DNA of 64,000 nucleotides from Polaromonas sp. JS666 (GCF_900103405.1 NZ_FNHX01000002.1:748496-812495); one strand, 5' to 3'. Shown: positions 40,540-51,930, counted from the stretch's first letter. Translations and numbers: made by a program. The notes: generated from the letters alone by a model not told the origin.

Positions 40540-41454
40540 TCAGGCCTTGGGCAAGGTCTCCCACCAGCGCTCACCGAAACGCCCCTGCAGGAAAGCCACA
40601 AAGGCCTGGACCTTGCCCGGCAGCAGCTTGGGCGAGGGAAACACCGCGTGGATTTCCTGCTCGGGCAAGGCATGGTCCTTGAGCACTTCCACGATATGGC
40701 CCGAGGCCAGCGAATCGCCCGCCACATAACGCGGCAGCGCCGCGATACCCAGGCCGCCGCGCGCCGCCGCCAGCACCGCCGAGAGGTTGTTCGAATGCAG
40801 GCGGCCGGTCACCGGCACCGTCACCGGCTCGCCTTTGGGGGTGAGCAGCCGCCAGACGTCGTCGCCCTGCACGCTGCTGTAGACCAGCGCGTTGTGGCCG
40901 CTGAGATCGGCCGGCTTTTTCGGTGTGCCCGCCTTCTTCAGGTAAGCCGGCGAAGCCGCCAGCACCCAGGGGTTCATGCCCAGGAAGCGCGCGCCCAGCG
41001 TGGAGTCGGCCAGCTTGCCCATGCGCACCGCCACGTCTATGCCCTGGGCCACCAGGTCGACATAACGGTCCTCAAAACTCAGGTCCAGCTGCACCTGCTT
41101 GTGCCTGGCCATGAAGTCCAGCGCCAGCGGCACGATGACGCGGCGGCCGAAGGCCACCGAAGTGCCTATGCGCAGCAGGCCCTGGGCCTGCGTCTGGCGC
41201 AGCCGCGCCATGCTGTCGGCTTCTTCCACCTCGCGCACGATGGACTTGCACTTTTCGTAGTACAGCGCGCCCGACTCGGTAAGGCTGACGCCGCGCGTAT
41301 TGCGGTTGAGCAGCCGCACCTTCAGGCGCGCCTCGGTGGCCGCCACCTGCTTGGTCACCGTGGGCTGGGTGGTGGCGAATTCGCGCGCCGCTTTCGAGAA
41401 GCTGCCAGTCTCCACCACGCGCACAAACATGTGCATTGCCTGCAATCTGTCCAT
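40540..41454 (-). CDS. LysR family transcriptional regulator, divergent from gcl
   Basis: A 304-residue LysR regulator of the CrgA-like branch: MDRLQAMHMFVRVVETGSFS, then KAAREFATTQPTVTKQVAAT and LKVRLLNRNTRGVSLTESG in the helix-turn-helix (1-65). The effector domain begins near 92 (LRIGTSVAFGRRVIVPLALD). It is divergent from gcl with 133 bases between the starts, so control of the glyoxylate operon is likely. Convergent with the preceding GntR gene. Confidence 0.88.
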   Translation of the reverse strand: MDRLQAMHMFVRVVETGSFSKAAREFATTQPTVTKQVAATEARLKVRLLNRNTRGVSLTESGALYYEKCKSIVREVEEADSMARLRQTQAQGLLRIGTSVAFGRRVIVPLALDFMARHKQVQLDLSFEDRYVDLVAQGIDVAVRMGKLADSTLGARFLGMNPWVLAASPAYLKKAGTPKKPADLSGHNALVYSSVQGDDVWRLLTPKGEPVTVPVTGRLHSNNLSAVLAAARGGLGIAALPRYVAGDSLASGHIVEVLKDHALPEQEIHAVFPSPKLLPGKVQAFVAFLQGRFGERWWETLPKA

Positions 41455-41587
41455 GCTTTCATCATAGTGAGTTATCGGTGAATCCTGGGGCCGTTTATTC
41501 CTGGATGGAATAGCTTTTATGGCGGCCCGCCGCCTTCCGCACCGCGCCGTGACTGCCTACAGTCGGCTCCATCCAAGGAGTTCAAGC

Positions 41588-43381
<1,794 letters not shown>

Positions 43382-43408
43382 ATCCGACCCGATCGAAAGA
43401 TGACCCTT

Positions 43409-44188
43409 ATGCCGAAATTCGCCGCCAACCTGAGCATGCTGTTCACCGAGCTTCCCTTCATGGAACGCTTCGCGGCCGCCCGCGCCGCCGGCTTCGACGC
43501 CGTGGAGTACCTGTTTCCTTATGCCTATCCCAAGCAGGCGCTGGCCGCCGCGCTCAGGGACAACGGCCTCACGCAAGTGCTGCACAACCTGCCGGCCGGC
43601 GACTGGGAGGCCGGCGAGCGCGGCATCGCCTGCCACCCGGGCCGCGAGGCCGAATTCCGCGAAGGCCTGGCCCGCGCCATCGGCTATGCCGCCGCGCTGG
43701 ACTGCAAGCAGCTCAACTGCCTGGCGGGCAAGCTGCCCGCGGGCGTGGCGCGGGAGGACGCCCACGCCACCCTGGTCGCCAACCTGCGCCACGCGGCCGC
43801 CGCGCTCAAGCAGGCCGGCATACGCCTGCTGATAGAGCCCATCAACCACTACGACATCCCCGGCTTCTTCCTGACCCGCACCGATGAGGCGCTGGCCATC
43901 GCCGACGAGGTCGGCTCGGACAACCTGTTTGTGCAGTACGACATCTACCATGCGCAACGCATGGAGGGCGAGCTCGCCGCCACGCTCAGCAAACACCTGG
44001 GCCGCATAGGCCACATCCAGCTGGCCGACAACCCGGGCCGCCACGAGCCCGGCACCGGCGAGATCAACTACCGCTGGCTGCTGCGCCACATCGACGCCAT
44101 CGGCTACACCGGCGCCATAGGCTGCGAATACCAACCGCAAACCACCACGGCCGCGGGCCTGGGCTGGCGCAGCGCGCTCACCGCATAA
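43409..44188 (+). CDS. hyi: hydroxypyruvate isomerase
   Basis: A 259-residue TIM-barrel protein. The ATG at 43409 gives MPKFAANLSMLFTELPFMER, the usual Hyi start, with GAAAG eight bases upstream; an ATG nine bases earlier is also possible. Key blocks are LIEPINHYDIPGFFL (metal ligand glutamate) near 143, VQYDIYHAQRMEGEL near 178, and HIQLADNPGRHEPGTGEINY near 208. It interconverts hydroxypyruvate and tartronate semialdehyde. It lies between gcl and glxR as in many glyoxylate operons. Confidence 0.95.
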   Translation: MPKFAANLSMLFTELPFMERFAAARAAGFDAVEYLFPYAYPKQALAAALRDNGLTQVLHNLPAGDWEAGERGIACHPGREAEFREGLARAIGYAAALDCKQLNCLAGKLPAGVAREDAHATLVANLRHAAAALKQAGIRLLIEPINHYDIPGFFLTRTDEALAIADEVGSDNLFVQYDIYHAQRMEGELAATLSKHLGRIGHIQLADNPGRHEPGTGEINYRWLLRHIDAIGYTGAIGCEYQPQTTTAAGLGWRSALTA

Positions 44189-44200
44189 AGGCAGGCCATC

Positions 44201-45106
44201 ATGATCAAGTCAGGACTCAAACTCGGCTTCATCGGCCTGGGCATCATGGGCGCGCCCATGGCCGGCCATTTGCTCAAGGCCGGCCACATGCTGTTCGTCA
44301 ATACCCGCGGCACGGTGCCCGAGGCCCTGGCGGGCGGCGGCGCCACCCTTTGCACCACGGCCCAGGGTGTGGCCGAGCGGGCCGACATCATCTTCATCAT
44401 GGTGCCCGACACACCCGACGTGCAGGCCGTGCTCTTCGGCGAGCACGGCGTGGCGGCAGGCCTCAAGGCCTCGGGCCCAGGCAAGGTCGTGGTCGACTGC
44501 AGCTCCATAGACCCCATCGCCACGCGCGGCTTCGCGGAAAAAATCCAGGCCCTGGGCTGCGACTACCTGGACGCACCGGTCTCGGGCGGCGAGGTCGGCG
44601 CCAAGGCCGCCAGCCTGAGCATCATGGTCGGCGGCGAGGAGCAGGCTTTTGAGCGCATCAGGCCGCTGCTCGCGCTGATGGGCAAGAACGTCACCCGCGT
44701 CGGCAGCGCCGGCGACGGCCAGGTCTGCAAGGTCGCCAACCAGATCATCGTGGCGCTCAACATCGCCGCCGTGGGCGAAGCCCTGGTGTTCGCCTCCCGG
44801 GCCGGCGCCGACCCGGCCAGGGTGCGCGAGGCGCTGATGGGCGGCTTCGCGGCCTCGCGCATCCTTGAAGTGCACGGCGAGCGCATGATCAAGCGCACAT
44901 TCGCGCCGGGTTTTCGCATCGCGCTGCACCAGAAGGACTTGAACCTCGCACTGCAGGGCGCGCGGGCACTGGGTGTAGCCTTGCCGCAGACGGCCAATGC
45001 CGCGCAGCTGATGCAGTCCTGCGCGGCGCTGGGCCATGGGCAGGCCGACCATTCAGCCCTGGTGCTGGCCCTGGAGGCCATGGCGGGGCATCCGGTCGCG
45101 CTCTGA
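44201..45106 (+). CDS. glxR: tartronate semialdehyde reductase (2-hydroxy-3-oxopropionate reductase)
   Basis: A 301-residue beta-hydroxyacid dehydrogenase. The NAD(P) motif GFIGLGIMGAPMAGHLLKAG starts at residue 9; DAPVSGGEVGAKAASLSIMV near 123 and the catalytic lysine in GQVCKVANQIIV (about 172) are present. It reduces tartronate semialdehyde from Gcl to D-glycerate. It begins 12 bases after hyi and ends the operon. An 11-base word, GCGCTCTGAAC, is tandemly repeated across its stop codon (from about 45100), a small local duplication. Confidence 0.94.
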   Translation: MIKSGLKLGFIGLGIMGAPMAGHLLKAGHMLFVNTRGTVPEALAGGGATLCTTAQGVAERADIIFIMVPDTPDVQAVLFGEHGVAAGLKASGPGKVVVDCSSIDPIATRGFAEKIQALGCDYLDAPVSGGEVGAKAASLSIMVGGEEQAFERIRPLLALMGKNVTRVGSAGDGQVCKVANQIIVALNIAAVGEALVFASRAGADPARVREALMGGFAASRILEVHGERMIKRTFAPGFRIALHQKDLNLALQGARALGVALPQTANAAQLMQSCAALGHGQADHSALVLALEAMAGHPVAL

Positions 45107-45145
45107 ACGCGCTCTGAACGCGCCTAGAGCCCGCGCCAATTCACC

Positions 45146-46018
45146 TCACTCGTGGGTGTAGTCCAGCAGGGCCAGGTATTCCTTGCGGTCGGCCTTGACC
45201 CATTGCTTGACACCTATCTCGGACAGGATGCCGGCCGACTGGCTGTTCATGGCCAGCAGCGACTCCGTCAGCTTGCTGACCATGTCGGCCGGCACGCCGG
45301 GAGCGGCCAGCACCGACCAGTTCACCACAGGCTGGGTTTCACCGATGATGCGGCCGCCGCCTTCCTGCCATTTCTTCGCCAGGGTTGGATTGACCGCGCC
45401 CACTTCGGCAAGGCCCGCCGCCACCTGGGCCGATACGGAGTCCTGGTAGCGCGTGTAGGAAATATAGGGCTCGCGCACATTCATGCGGCGGATCTCGGCG
45501 CGCGCGACTGCCACCGTGGCGGAGGACTCATCCGGCATCAGGATCTTTTTGCCGCTGAGCTGGCCGATGCTGGTGATCGGCGAATTGTTGTTCACGATAA
45601 ACGCCGCCTTGTAAGGCTCAGGCCGGCGCACCAGGGGTTGGTAACCCCCATCGCGAACCAGCTTGGACAGCTGGTTGACGGATTTCCCGAAAATGATCAG
45701 CGGTTTTTGGTCCGACGATGCCTGCCGCACGAAATTCTGGATGTCGATGACAGGATCGACCACCACCTGCTTGCTGCGGATCTGCCCGCCCAGGTAATCG
45801 GCCCAGCCCCGGTAGCGCAGGGCCAGCATGGAAATGCTGAGGTCCGCCGTGACCGCCTCGTTGATCAGCAGCCGCCAGCGCTCCGCACCACCGGCCTGCT
45901 GCTGGCTCCAGCTGATCGAGGGAAAGCCCTGCCAGGCCACGGCAGCCGCGGCGGCGCCCACCACGCCGCGAAGAACCGCGCGGCGACCGGTTACGTGTGA
46001 CAGCAATGCAGTATTCAT
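45146..46018 (-). CDS. PhnD-like periplasmic receptor, second copy, last gene of the cytochrome operon
   Basis: A 290-residue PhnD/SsuA-type binding protein from ATG 46018. A signal with a GRRAVLRGVVGAAAAAVAW twin-arginine-like pattern is followed by RWRLLINEAVTADLSISMLA, FGKSVNQLSKLVRDGGYQPL, PYKAAFIV and ILMPDESSATVAVARAEIRR. It is a paralogue of the protein at 47099-47983, sharing FGKSVNQL-KLVRD-GYQP, PYKAAFIV, AKKW, GETQPVVNWS and the end LLDYT. Its start overlaps the cytochrome gene stop (ATGA). No ABC permease or ATPase is nearby. The phosphonate-receptor fold does not imply phosphonate as ligand. Confidence 0.75.
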   Translation of the reverse strand: MNTALLSHVTGRRAVLRGVVGAAAAAVAWQGFPSISWSQQQAGGAERWRLLINEAVTADLSISMLALRYRGWADYLGGQIRSKQVVVDPVIDIQNFVRQASSDQKPLIIFGKSVNQLSKLVRDGGYQPLVRRPEPYKAAFIVNNNSPITSIGQLSGKKILMPDESSATVAVARAEIRRMNVREPYISYTRYQDSVSAQVAAGLAEVGAVNPTLAKKWQEGGGRIIGETQPVVNWSVLAAPGVPADMVSKLTESLLAMNSQSAGILSEIGVKQWVKADRKEYLALLDYTHE

Positions 46019-47094
46019 TTGATCACCTTCAAAGGGTTGATAGCAGATTGCACAGTCTTCTTTGCTGCCTCGTCCTCCCATTGCCTGGCAGCGGTCAGGC
46101 TTGCCTTGAATGCCAGCGCACTCTCAAGCAGCCACTTCTTGTTGTCTTCGGAAAGGGCGTAGCTCAACCTGAACTCGTCCATGGGCATGCGGTCTTCCCG
46201 CACGGCCTTGATCAAGCGGTCCACTTCGGCCGCGGCATGCGCGGGTGTCGACAGCAGCACCAGGCGGCTCATCTTGTCGGGGTTGTTGGGCACATGGCAG
46301 TTCACGCACTGCGACTCGCGCATCTGCGTTGCCAGGTCCCGGTAGCGCTTGTCCACGCTGCCCAGGTACGGGTTTTCCGGCCGGTACAGGCCGTCGAACA
46401 GGGTCACCGCCGGCTGGGTGTGGCCTTTTTCGTCGGTCCACAGCCAGGGCCCCTGGTATTTCTCATGCTGCACCGCCACCACCGGCTGCAGCATCGGTGT
46501 GGGCGCCACGTCGGTGAACTGCGCCACCTTGATGGTGGCCGTCTCGGGGCTCATCCACAGCATCATGCTGCGGGCGTTCTCGTACATGGCCCACTTGGCC
46601 TCCTCGTGCCAGAACGGGTAGGGAAACTGGCCCGGCGGCAAGCGGTTGCGAAAGGCCGCTTCCAGCCGCACCAGGAACATCTTCTCGTCGGCCACCCATT
46701 CCACGGTATGCCGGCCGTTGAACATGAAGAGCGGCGCATACATGCCGGTCCAGGCGTCCGGCGCAAACTGCGTGAGGTTGGTCTGGCGCAGCGTGGCGTT
46801 CTCTTTTTTGTTCTGCCGGCCCCACAGCATGATGGGCGCCACATGCGCGCGCAGCTGGCTGGGGCCGAACAGGGCTTGCCGGCACTGGTTGTAGGCGCCG
46901 ACGTCGCCGGCCGGCGCCAGGGGACACTGGCTCGCGAGTTCCGCGGCGATTTCCGCCGCGGCCCGCTCGATGTTGGGCGGCACGGCCCTTTTGTCCTGGG
47001 CTTGCGCGCCGCAGGAAAGCGCCAGCACGGCGGCCAGCAGCCCGGTTCGCCATGCAGACGGCGAAAGCAGCTTCGTTCGAATCAACACGTCCAT
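46015..47094 (-). CDS. periplasmic c-type cytochrome of unknown function, between two PhnD-like genes
   Basis: A 359-residue exported protein. A signal peptide (LLAAVLALSCGAQAQ, about 18-33) is followed by a region of about 220 residues with no family I recognise, rich in Trp and aromatic residues (MLWGRQNKKEN, WTGMYAPLFMFNGRHTVEWV, FPYPFWHEEAKWAMYENARS). One haem-binding motif, CVNCH, is at 263-267, in MRESQCVNCHVPNNPDKMSR; Met275 or a later methionine may be the second ligand. Cys28, Cys57 and Cys71 are extra cysteines. It begins four bases after one PhnD-like gene and overlaps the next, so the three are one unit. A redox partner of the receptors is the simplest idea. Confidence 0.7.
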   Translation of the reverse strand: MDVLIRTKLLSPSAWRTGLLAAVLALSCGAQAQDKRAVPPNIERAAAEIAAELASQCPLAPAGDVGAYNQCRQALFGPSQLRAHVAPIMLWGRQNKKENATLRQTNLTQFAPDAWTGMYAPLFMFNGRHTVEWVADEKMFLVRLEAAFRNRLPPGQFPYPFWHEEAKWAMYENARSMMLWMSPETATIKVAQFTDVAPTPMLQPVVAVQHEKYQGPWLWTDEKGHTQPAVTLFDGLYRPENPYLGSVDKRYRDLATQMRESQCVNCHVPNNPDKMSRLVLLSTPAHAAAEVDRLIKAVREDRMPMDEFRLSYALSEDNKKWLLESALAFKASLTAARQWEDEAAKKTVQSAINPLKVIK

Positions 47095-47098
47095 TTTT

Positions 47099-47983
47099 TT
47101 ACTCCCTCGTGTAGTCCAACAAATCCAGGTAATCCTTTCTTTCGGCTTTGGCCCAGGCCTTCACGCCCATCGATGCCATGACGGCGGTGCTTTCGGGATT
47201 GCTGGCCAGCAGCGCATCGCGCAGCTGCTGCACCATGTCCGCAGCCAGGCCGGGACCGGCAAGAATCGACCAGTTCACCACCGGCTGCGTTTCCGCCACC
47301 ACGCGCCCGCCGTCTTCCACCCACTTTTTGGCGATGGTGGGGTTGACCACGCCAATCTGGCCCATTCCGGACTTGACGAACTGCGCGACTTCCTCCTGGA
47401 AGCGCACGTGCGTCACGCGGATCTGGCTGAGTTTTTGCCGCCGCAGTTCCGCCAGGGCCACCGCGCTGGTGGCCGCGAACTCGTCGGGCATGATGACCTT
47501 GGCATCGGCCGCATCCGTGAGGGTTTTGATCGGGGAATCCTTGGCGACGATGAAGGCCGCCTTGTAGGGGTCGGCGCGCCGCACCACCGGCTGGTAGCCG
47601 TTGTCGCGCACCAGCTTGGCCAGCTGGTTGACGGACTTGCCGAAGACGAACTCGGGTTTGCTGGCACCCTGAGCCACCGCCATGAAGCGCTTGATGTCGA
47701 CCATGGGCTCCACCACGATGGGCCGGCCCTTGAGCTGGGCGGTGATGAAATCGGCGGCAGGCCGGTAGCGGTTGGTCAGTACAAAGGAGTTGGTGTCGCC
47801 GCCCACGGCTTCATTGATCAGAAAGCGCCAGTTGCCCCCTCCCGCCCCCGTGGCGGCCGGCTTTTTGCCGGCTGCCGCAGCCTGGGCCCAGGCACTGCCC
47901 GCTCCCCCCATCCCCCCTGTCAGGACCCCCAGGCCCAGGATAGACAACATCTGGCGGCGCAGCAGCGAAAAAGGCGTTTTCAT
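47099..47983 (-). CDS. PhnD-like periplasmic receptor, first copy, first gene of the cytochrome operon
   Basis: A 294-residue binding protein from ATG 47983. The signal RRQMLSILGLGVLTGGMGGA is twin-arginine-like; the mature part begins about residue 45 with NWRFLINEAVGGDTNSFVLT, then FGKSVNQLAKLVRDNGYQPV, PYKAAFIVAKDSPI and AETQPVVNWSILAGPG. It is clearly paralogous to the gene at 45146-46018. It starts an operon with the cytochrome gene four bases downstream. Without transporter genes, uptake is less likely than sensing or ligand delivery to a redox protein, which is inference. Confidence 0.75.
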   Translation of the reverse strand: MKTPFSLLRRQMLSILGLGVLTGGMGGAGSAWAQAAAAGKKPAATGAGGGNWRFLINEAVGGDTNSFVLTNRYRPAADFITAQLKGRPIVVEPMVDIKRFMAVAQGASKPEFVFGKSVNQLAKLVRDNGYQPVVRRADPYKAAFIVAKDSPIKTLTDAADAKVIMPDEFAATSAVALAELRRQKLSQIRVTHVRFQEEVAQFVKSGMGQIGVVNPTIAKKWVEDGGRVVAETQPVVNWSILAGPGLAADMVQQLRDALLASNPESTAVMASMGVKAWAKAERKDYLDLLDYTRE

Positions 47984-48143
47984 GAAATCCCAGTCTGAAC
48001 ACATCGTTGTTAGATCGCTTCAGCCGCCGCCCCAAGGCTTGCTAAGGCCTGGGAGCTGACGGCCTCGCGGCTTAATCCCTCTCACACAATGGCACTCTAT
48101 GGACGGGCCGCGGAAATAGTCAAAGACTGCCTGGAGGTGCTTT

Positions 48144-48161
48144 CCTGTCAGGACTGACAGG
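48144..48161. promoter_or_regulatory. 18-base dyad upstream of the PhnD-cytochrome operon
   Basis: CCTGTCA and TGACAGG (48144-48150, 48155-48161) form perfect 7-base arms around GGAC, 160 bases before the start at 47983. It is a good regulator-site candidate; the regulator is unknown. Confidence 0.4.
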
Positions 48162-48214
48162 TAAAAGCGGGGGGAGCCCACACATGCAGGCCCGCCGGCC
48201 CCGATCAAACGTAA

Positions 48215-48234
48215 ACAGCTGTAACGACAGCTGT
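48215..48234. promoter_or_regulatory. tandem ACAGCTGT palindromes
   Basis: ACAGCTGT, itself a perfect palindrome, occurs twice with four bases between (48215-48222 and 48227-48234), so the whole 20-base block is nearly symmetric. It may be an operator for either flanking operon. Confidence 0.4.
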
Positions 48235-48579
48235 CATCCCGGGCCCTTGATCGCCGCGCGGACACGCTTCTTTTTGAATCAGTCAAGGCTGCACCCCCGA
48301 GGCCGCGTAGCGGCAGCAGGACCACTGAGCGGAGAGCCGGCAAGCGCATGCGCCAAAAATATGGCAAATATGACAAGCGCAATCACCAAATTCCATTCGG
48401 TGAGAAATTACAAGCTGCGAGCATTGACAGCAGTCGAATGGCGTATCTGTTGCGCTTTAGCCAACTCGCGCCACCAGCTTGCCCAGCCCGCCTATCCGGA
48501 AGACAACAGCGGGCCCCTCGCGTCAAGCCGAAAGTTCTACTCCGCAGGCATGGCGGGCATTGTTTTTGCTGTATCGTTT

Positions 48580-48594
48580 TGGGGTTTGCCTTGC
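48580..48594 (+). promoter_or_regulatory. possible sigma-54 (-24/-12) promoter of the ABC transporter
   Basis: TGGGGTTTGCCTTGC has GG and GC at the exact -24/-12 spacing of the TGGCAC-N5-TTGC consensus. It ends 73 bases before the ABC receptor start at 48668. The inner bases of the -24 element do not match, so this is a candidate only. Nitrogen control of an NMT1/SsuA-type importer would make sense. Confidence 0.35.
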
Positions 48595-48667
48595 CGCATG
48601 GCTACATGCCTCTTCTAACAAAGCCGCCTGCTGCCCCTTCCGCCACCCCTACAAGAAGCTTTCCACC

Positions 48668-49717
48668 ATGAAAAACCGCGCTTTTGCCCTCCCCCGCCTG
48701 GCCGGCCTGATGACCGGGGCCGTGCTTGCCCTGACGGCCCTGGGCGCGCATGCGCAGAACACGCCCATCAAATTCCAGCTTGACTGGCGTTTTGAAGGCC
48801 CTTCCGCGCTTTTCCTCACGCCGGTGGCCAAGGGTTACTTCAAGGCCAACAAGCTGGACGTCACGGTGGATGCCGGCAACGGCTCGGGCGGCGCGGTCAC
48901 GCGTGTGGCTTCGGGCACTTACGACATGGGCTTTGCCGACCTGGCCTCGGTCATGGAGTTCCACGCCAACAACCCCGACGCGCCCAACAAGCCGGTGGCG
49001 GTGATGATGGTCTACAACAACACGCCGGCCTCGGTCATGGCGCTCAAGAAATCGGGCATCAAGACGCCGGCCGACCTCAACGGCAAAAAAATGGGCGCAC
49101 CGGTGTTCGACGCCGGCCGCCGCGCCTTCCCGGTGTTTGCCAAGGCCAACAAGGTCACCGGCTTCCAGTGGGTCACCATGGACCCGCCGCTGCGCGAAAC
49201 CATGCTGGCGCGCGGCGAGGTGGACGCCATCACCGGCTTTACCTTCACCTCGCTGCTCAACCTCGAGGCGCGCGGCGTCAAGCCCGAGGACGTGGTAGTC
49301 CTGCCCTATGCCGACTTCGGCGTGAAGCACTACGGCAATGTGGTGATCGCCTCGCCCAAACTCATCAAGGAGCATCCGGAGGCCGTCAAGGCTTTCCTGC
49401 AGGCCTTCACCAGGGGCGTGAAAGACGTGGTGGCCGATCCGGCCGCCGCGATTGAATTCGTCAAGGCGCGCGACGGCATCATCAACGTGCCGCTGGAAGT
49501 GCGCCGCCTGCGCCTGGCCATAGACACCGTGGTCAACAGCCCCGACGCGCGCGCCGAAGGCTTCGGCCAGGTGAAAGCCCCGCGCCTCACGCTGATGGCC
49601 TCGCAAGTGTCCGATGCCTTCGGCACCAAGACCCGTGTCGACCCTGCGCTGGTGTGGAACGGCAGCTTCCTGCCGACGGCGGCCGAACTCAATGTATTGC
49701 CAGTGCCCAAGAAATAA
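48668..49717 (+). CDS. ABC transporter substrate-binding protein, NMT1/SsuA type
   Basis: A 349-residue receptor from ATG 48668; a longer frame to 48479 has no family match. The signal peptide LAGLMTGAVLALTALGAHAQ ends near residue 30, followed by NTPIKFQLDWRFEGPSALFL, AKGYFKANKLDVTVDAGNGS and DMGFADLASVMEF, the NMT1/ThiY-SsuA pattern. Ligands of this family are nitrogen or sulfur compounds such as pyrimidine precursors, taurine, sulfonates or nitrate. It is the first of three genes of a complete ABC importer. Neighbouring nitrogen-salvage genes make an N compound likely, but the ligand is not known. Confidence 0.9.
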   Translation: MKNRAFALPRLAGLMTGAVLALTALGAHAQNTPIKFQLDWRFEGPSALFLTPVAKGYFKANKLDVTVDAGNGSGGAVTRVASGTYDMGFADLASVMEFHANNPDAPNKPVAVMMVYNNTPASVMALKKSGIKTPADLNGKKMGAPVFDAGRRAFPVFAKANKVTGFQWVTMDPPLRETMLARGEVDAITGFTFTSLLNLEARGVKPEDVVVLPYADFGVKHYGNVVIASPKLIKEHPEAVKAFLQAFTRGVKDVVADPAAAIEFVKARDGIINVPLEVRRLRLAIDTVVNSPDARAEGFGQVKAPRLTLMASQVSDAFGTKTRVDPALVWNGSFLPTAAELNVLPVPKK

Positions 49718-49719
49718 GC

Positions 49720-50540
<821 letters not shown>

Positions 50541-50544
<4 letters not shown>

Positions 50545-51308
50545 CCGTGAACAACAAACAGCTGGAACGCTGGGCGCCTTGGGCGCTGCTGGCGGCCGTG
50601 GTCTTGCTGTGGCAGCTGGTGTGCAGCGCCTTCACCGTGCCCGAATTCATTTTTCCCGCGCCGCTGGCGATTGCCCAGGCCATGGCCGAGTTCGCCACGC
50701 CGATCGCCGAAGCCGCCTGGAAAACCTTCTGGGTCACCCTGGTCGGTTTCGGCCTGTCCATCATCGTCGGCGTGCTGCTGGGCTTTTTAGTCGGCTCCTC
50801 GCGCCTCGCCTATGCGGCGGTGTACCCGCTGCTGGTGGCCTTTAACGCCGTGCCCAAGGCCGCGATTGTCCCCATCCTGATTGTCTGGTTCGGCATAGGC
50901 ATAGGCCCCGGCATCCTCACCGCCTTCCTGATTTCGTTCTTTCCCATCACCGTCAACATGGCCACGGGCCTGGCCACACTGGAGCCTGAACTTGAAGACG
51001 TGCTGCGCGTGCTGGGCGCCAAACGCTGGGACGTACTCGTCAAGGTCGGCCTGCCGCGCTCCATGCCCTACTTTTTTGCCTCGCTCAAGGTCTCCATCAC
51101 GCTGGCTTTTGTCGGTACCGTGCTGGCCGAGATGACGGCCGGCGACTCGGGCATTGGCTACCTCATGCAGAGTGCCGGTTCGCAGCAACGGCTGGCGCTG
51201 GCTTTTGCCGGCTTGGTGGTGATTGGGGCGATGGCGATGGCGATGTATGAGTTGTTCAGTTATGTTGAGAAACATACAACCGGGTGGGCTCATCGGGGTT
51301 CTCATTAA
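50541..51308 (+). CDS. ABC transporter permease, SsuC/TauC type
   Basis: A 255-residue permease with about six membrane helices. It starts with WAPWALLAAVVLLWQLVCSA and has the coupling loop EDVLRVLGAKRWDVLVKVGL, with the EAA-like motif, near 153-172. It begins inside the ATPase stop codon. With the receptor and ATPase it forms a full type-I importer of the nitrate/sulfonate/pyrimidine family. The last residues (GWAHRGSH) run to within 50 bases of the large repeat, whose hairpin may end the transcript. Confidence 0.93.
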
Positions 51309-51616
51309 CGCCCGGTCTTGTCTGGGCAATGCGCTCTTTGCATAGGCTTGCTGGCCGGGGGTGGCCCGGCGGCCAGTAACTTTCTTTTGCTTCGCCAAAA
51401 GAAAGTCACCAAAGAAAAGGCGACCCGCAGTCTGGGTCCCTCCGCTGCGCTACGGGCAACCTGCGGTGCTCGAGCCAAGCGGGGTCTGGCTAAACTCGCT
51501 ACGCTGCGCTTCGCTCAAACAACGCCAGCCCTGATCCGCTTGTCTCTGCGCTCCTCGGCCCAGCCAGGACGGGGCAATCGGGATCGGGGACAGAAAACCA
51601 AGAAGACAAATACAGA

Positions 51617-51644
51617 CAAGGACACGCCATGGCGTGTCCTTGTT
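51617..51644. terminator. 28-bp perfect palindrome in the centre of repeat copy 1
   Basis: The block is perfectly symmetric about CCATGG and is followed by TTTCTT, so as RNA it forms a strong hairpin with a U-rich tail. It could end transcription from the ABC operon. The matching hairpin in copy 2 is at 60367-60390. Confidence 0.55.
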
Positions 51645-51911
51645 TCTTCAGGTATTCGGTATTTTTCTCCCACCCCCTTGTGTATGCGCCGAGGAGCGGA
51701 GGTTCAGGCGGATAAGGGATCGCGTTGTCTGAGCGAAGCGAGTTTAGCGAGACCCCGCCTGAACCGAGCACCGCAGGTTGCCCGCAGCGAAGCGGAGGGA
51801 CGCAGACACCAGGGTCGCCTTTTCTTTTGCTTACTTTTGGTGTTTGCGTAACTTCGCTGCGCGAAGTGAGCAAACCCCGCGCGCATAGCGCGCCTTTTGG
51901 CGAACAAAAGA

Positions 51912-51930
51912 AAACCCGCTTTGCGGGTTT
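51912..51930 (-). terminator. terminator-like hairpin downstream of cphA
   Basis: AAACCCGC and GCGGGTTT pair around TTT. On the minus strand the hairpin is followed by TCTTTTG, 80 bases after the cphA stop codon, so it is placed to end the cphA transcript. Confidence 0.5.

Larger units (their letters stand above)
47984..48667. other. 684-base divergent intergenic region without a recognisable gene
   Basis: Between the PhnD-like operon and the ABC transporter no ORF has a family match or good coding character. The stretch 48350-48430 is less GC-rich than its surroundings. It holds two dyads (48144-48161 and 48215-48234) and a sigma-54-like element (48580-48594), so it is best read as a double promoter region, perhaps with remnants of lost genes. 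A small RNA cannot be excluded. Confidence 0.5.

Noticed and set aside
48184-48618. 144-codon frame in the 684-base intergenic region
   Set aside because: No ribosome-binding site, odd composition and no recognisable domain; the region reads better as promoters.
51318-51851. ORFs inside the large repeats (also 60109-60705)
   Set aside because: Frames are not kept between the two copies and would translate inverted-repeat DNA.
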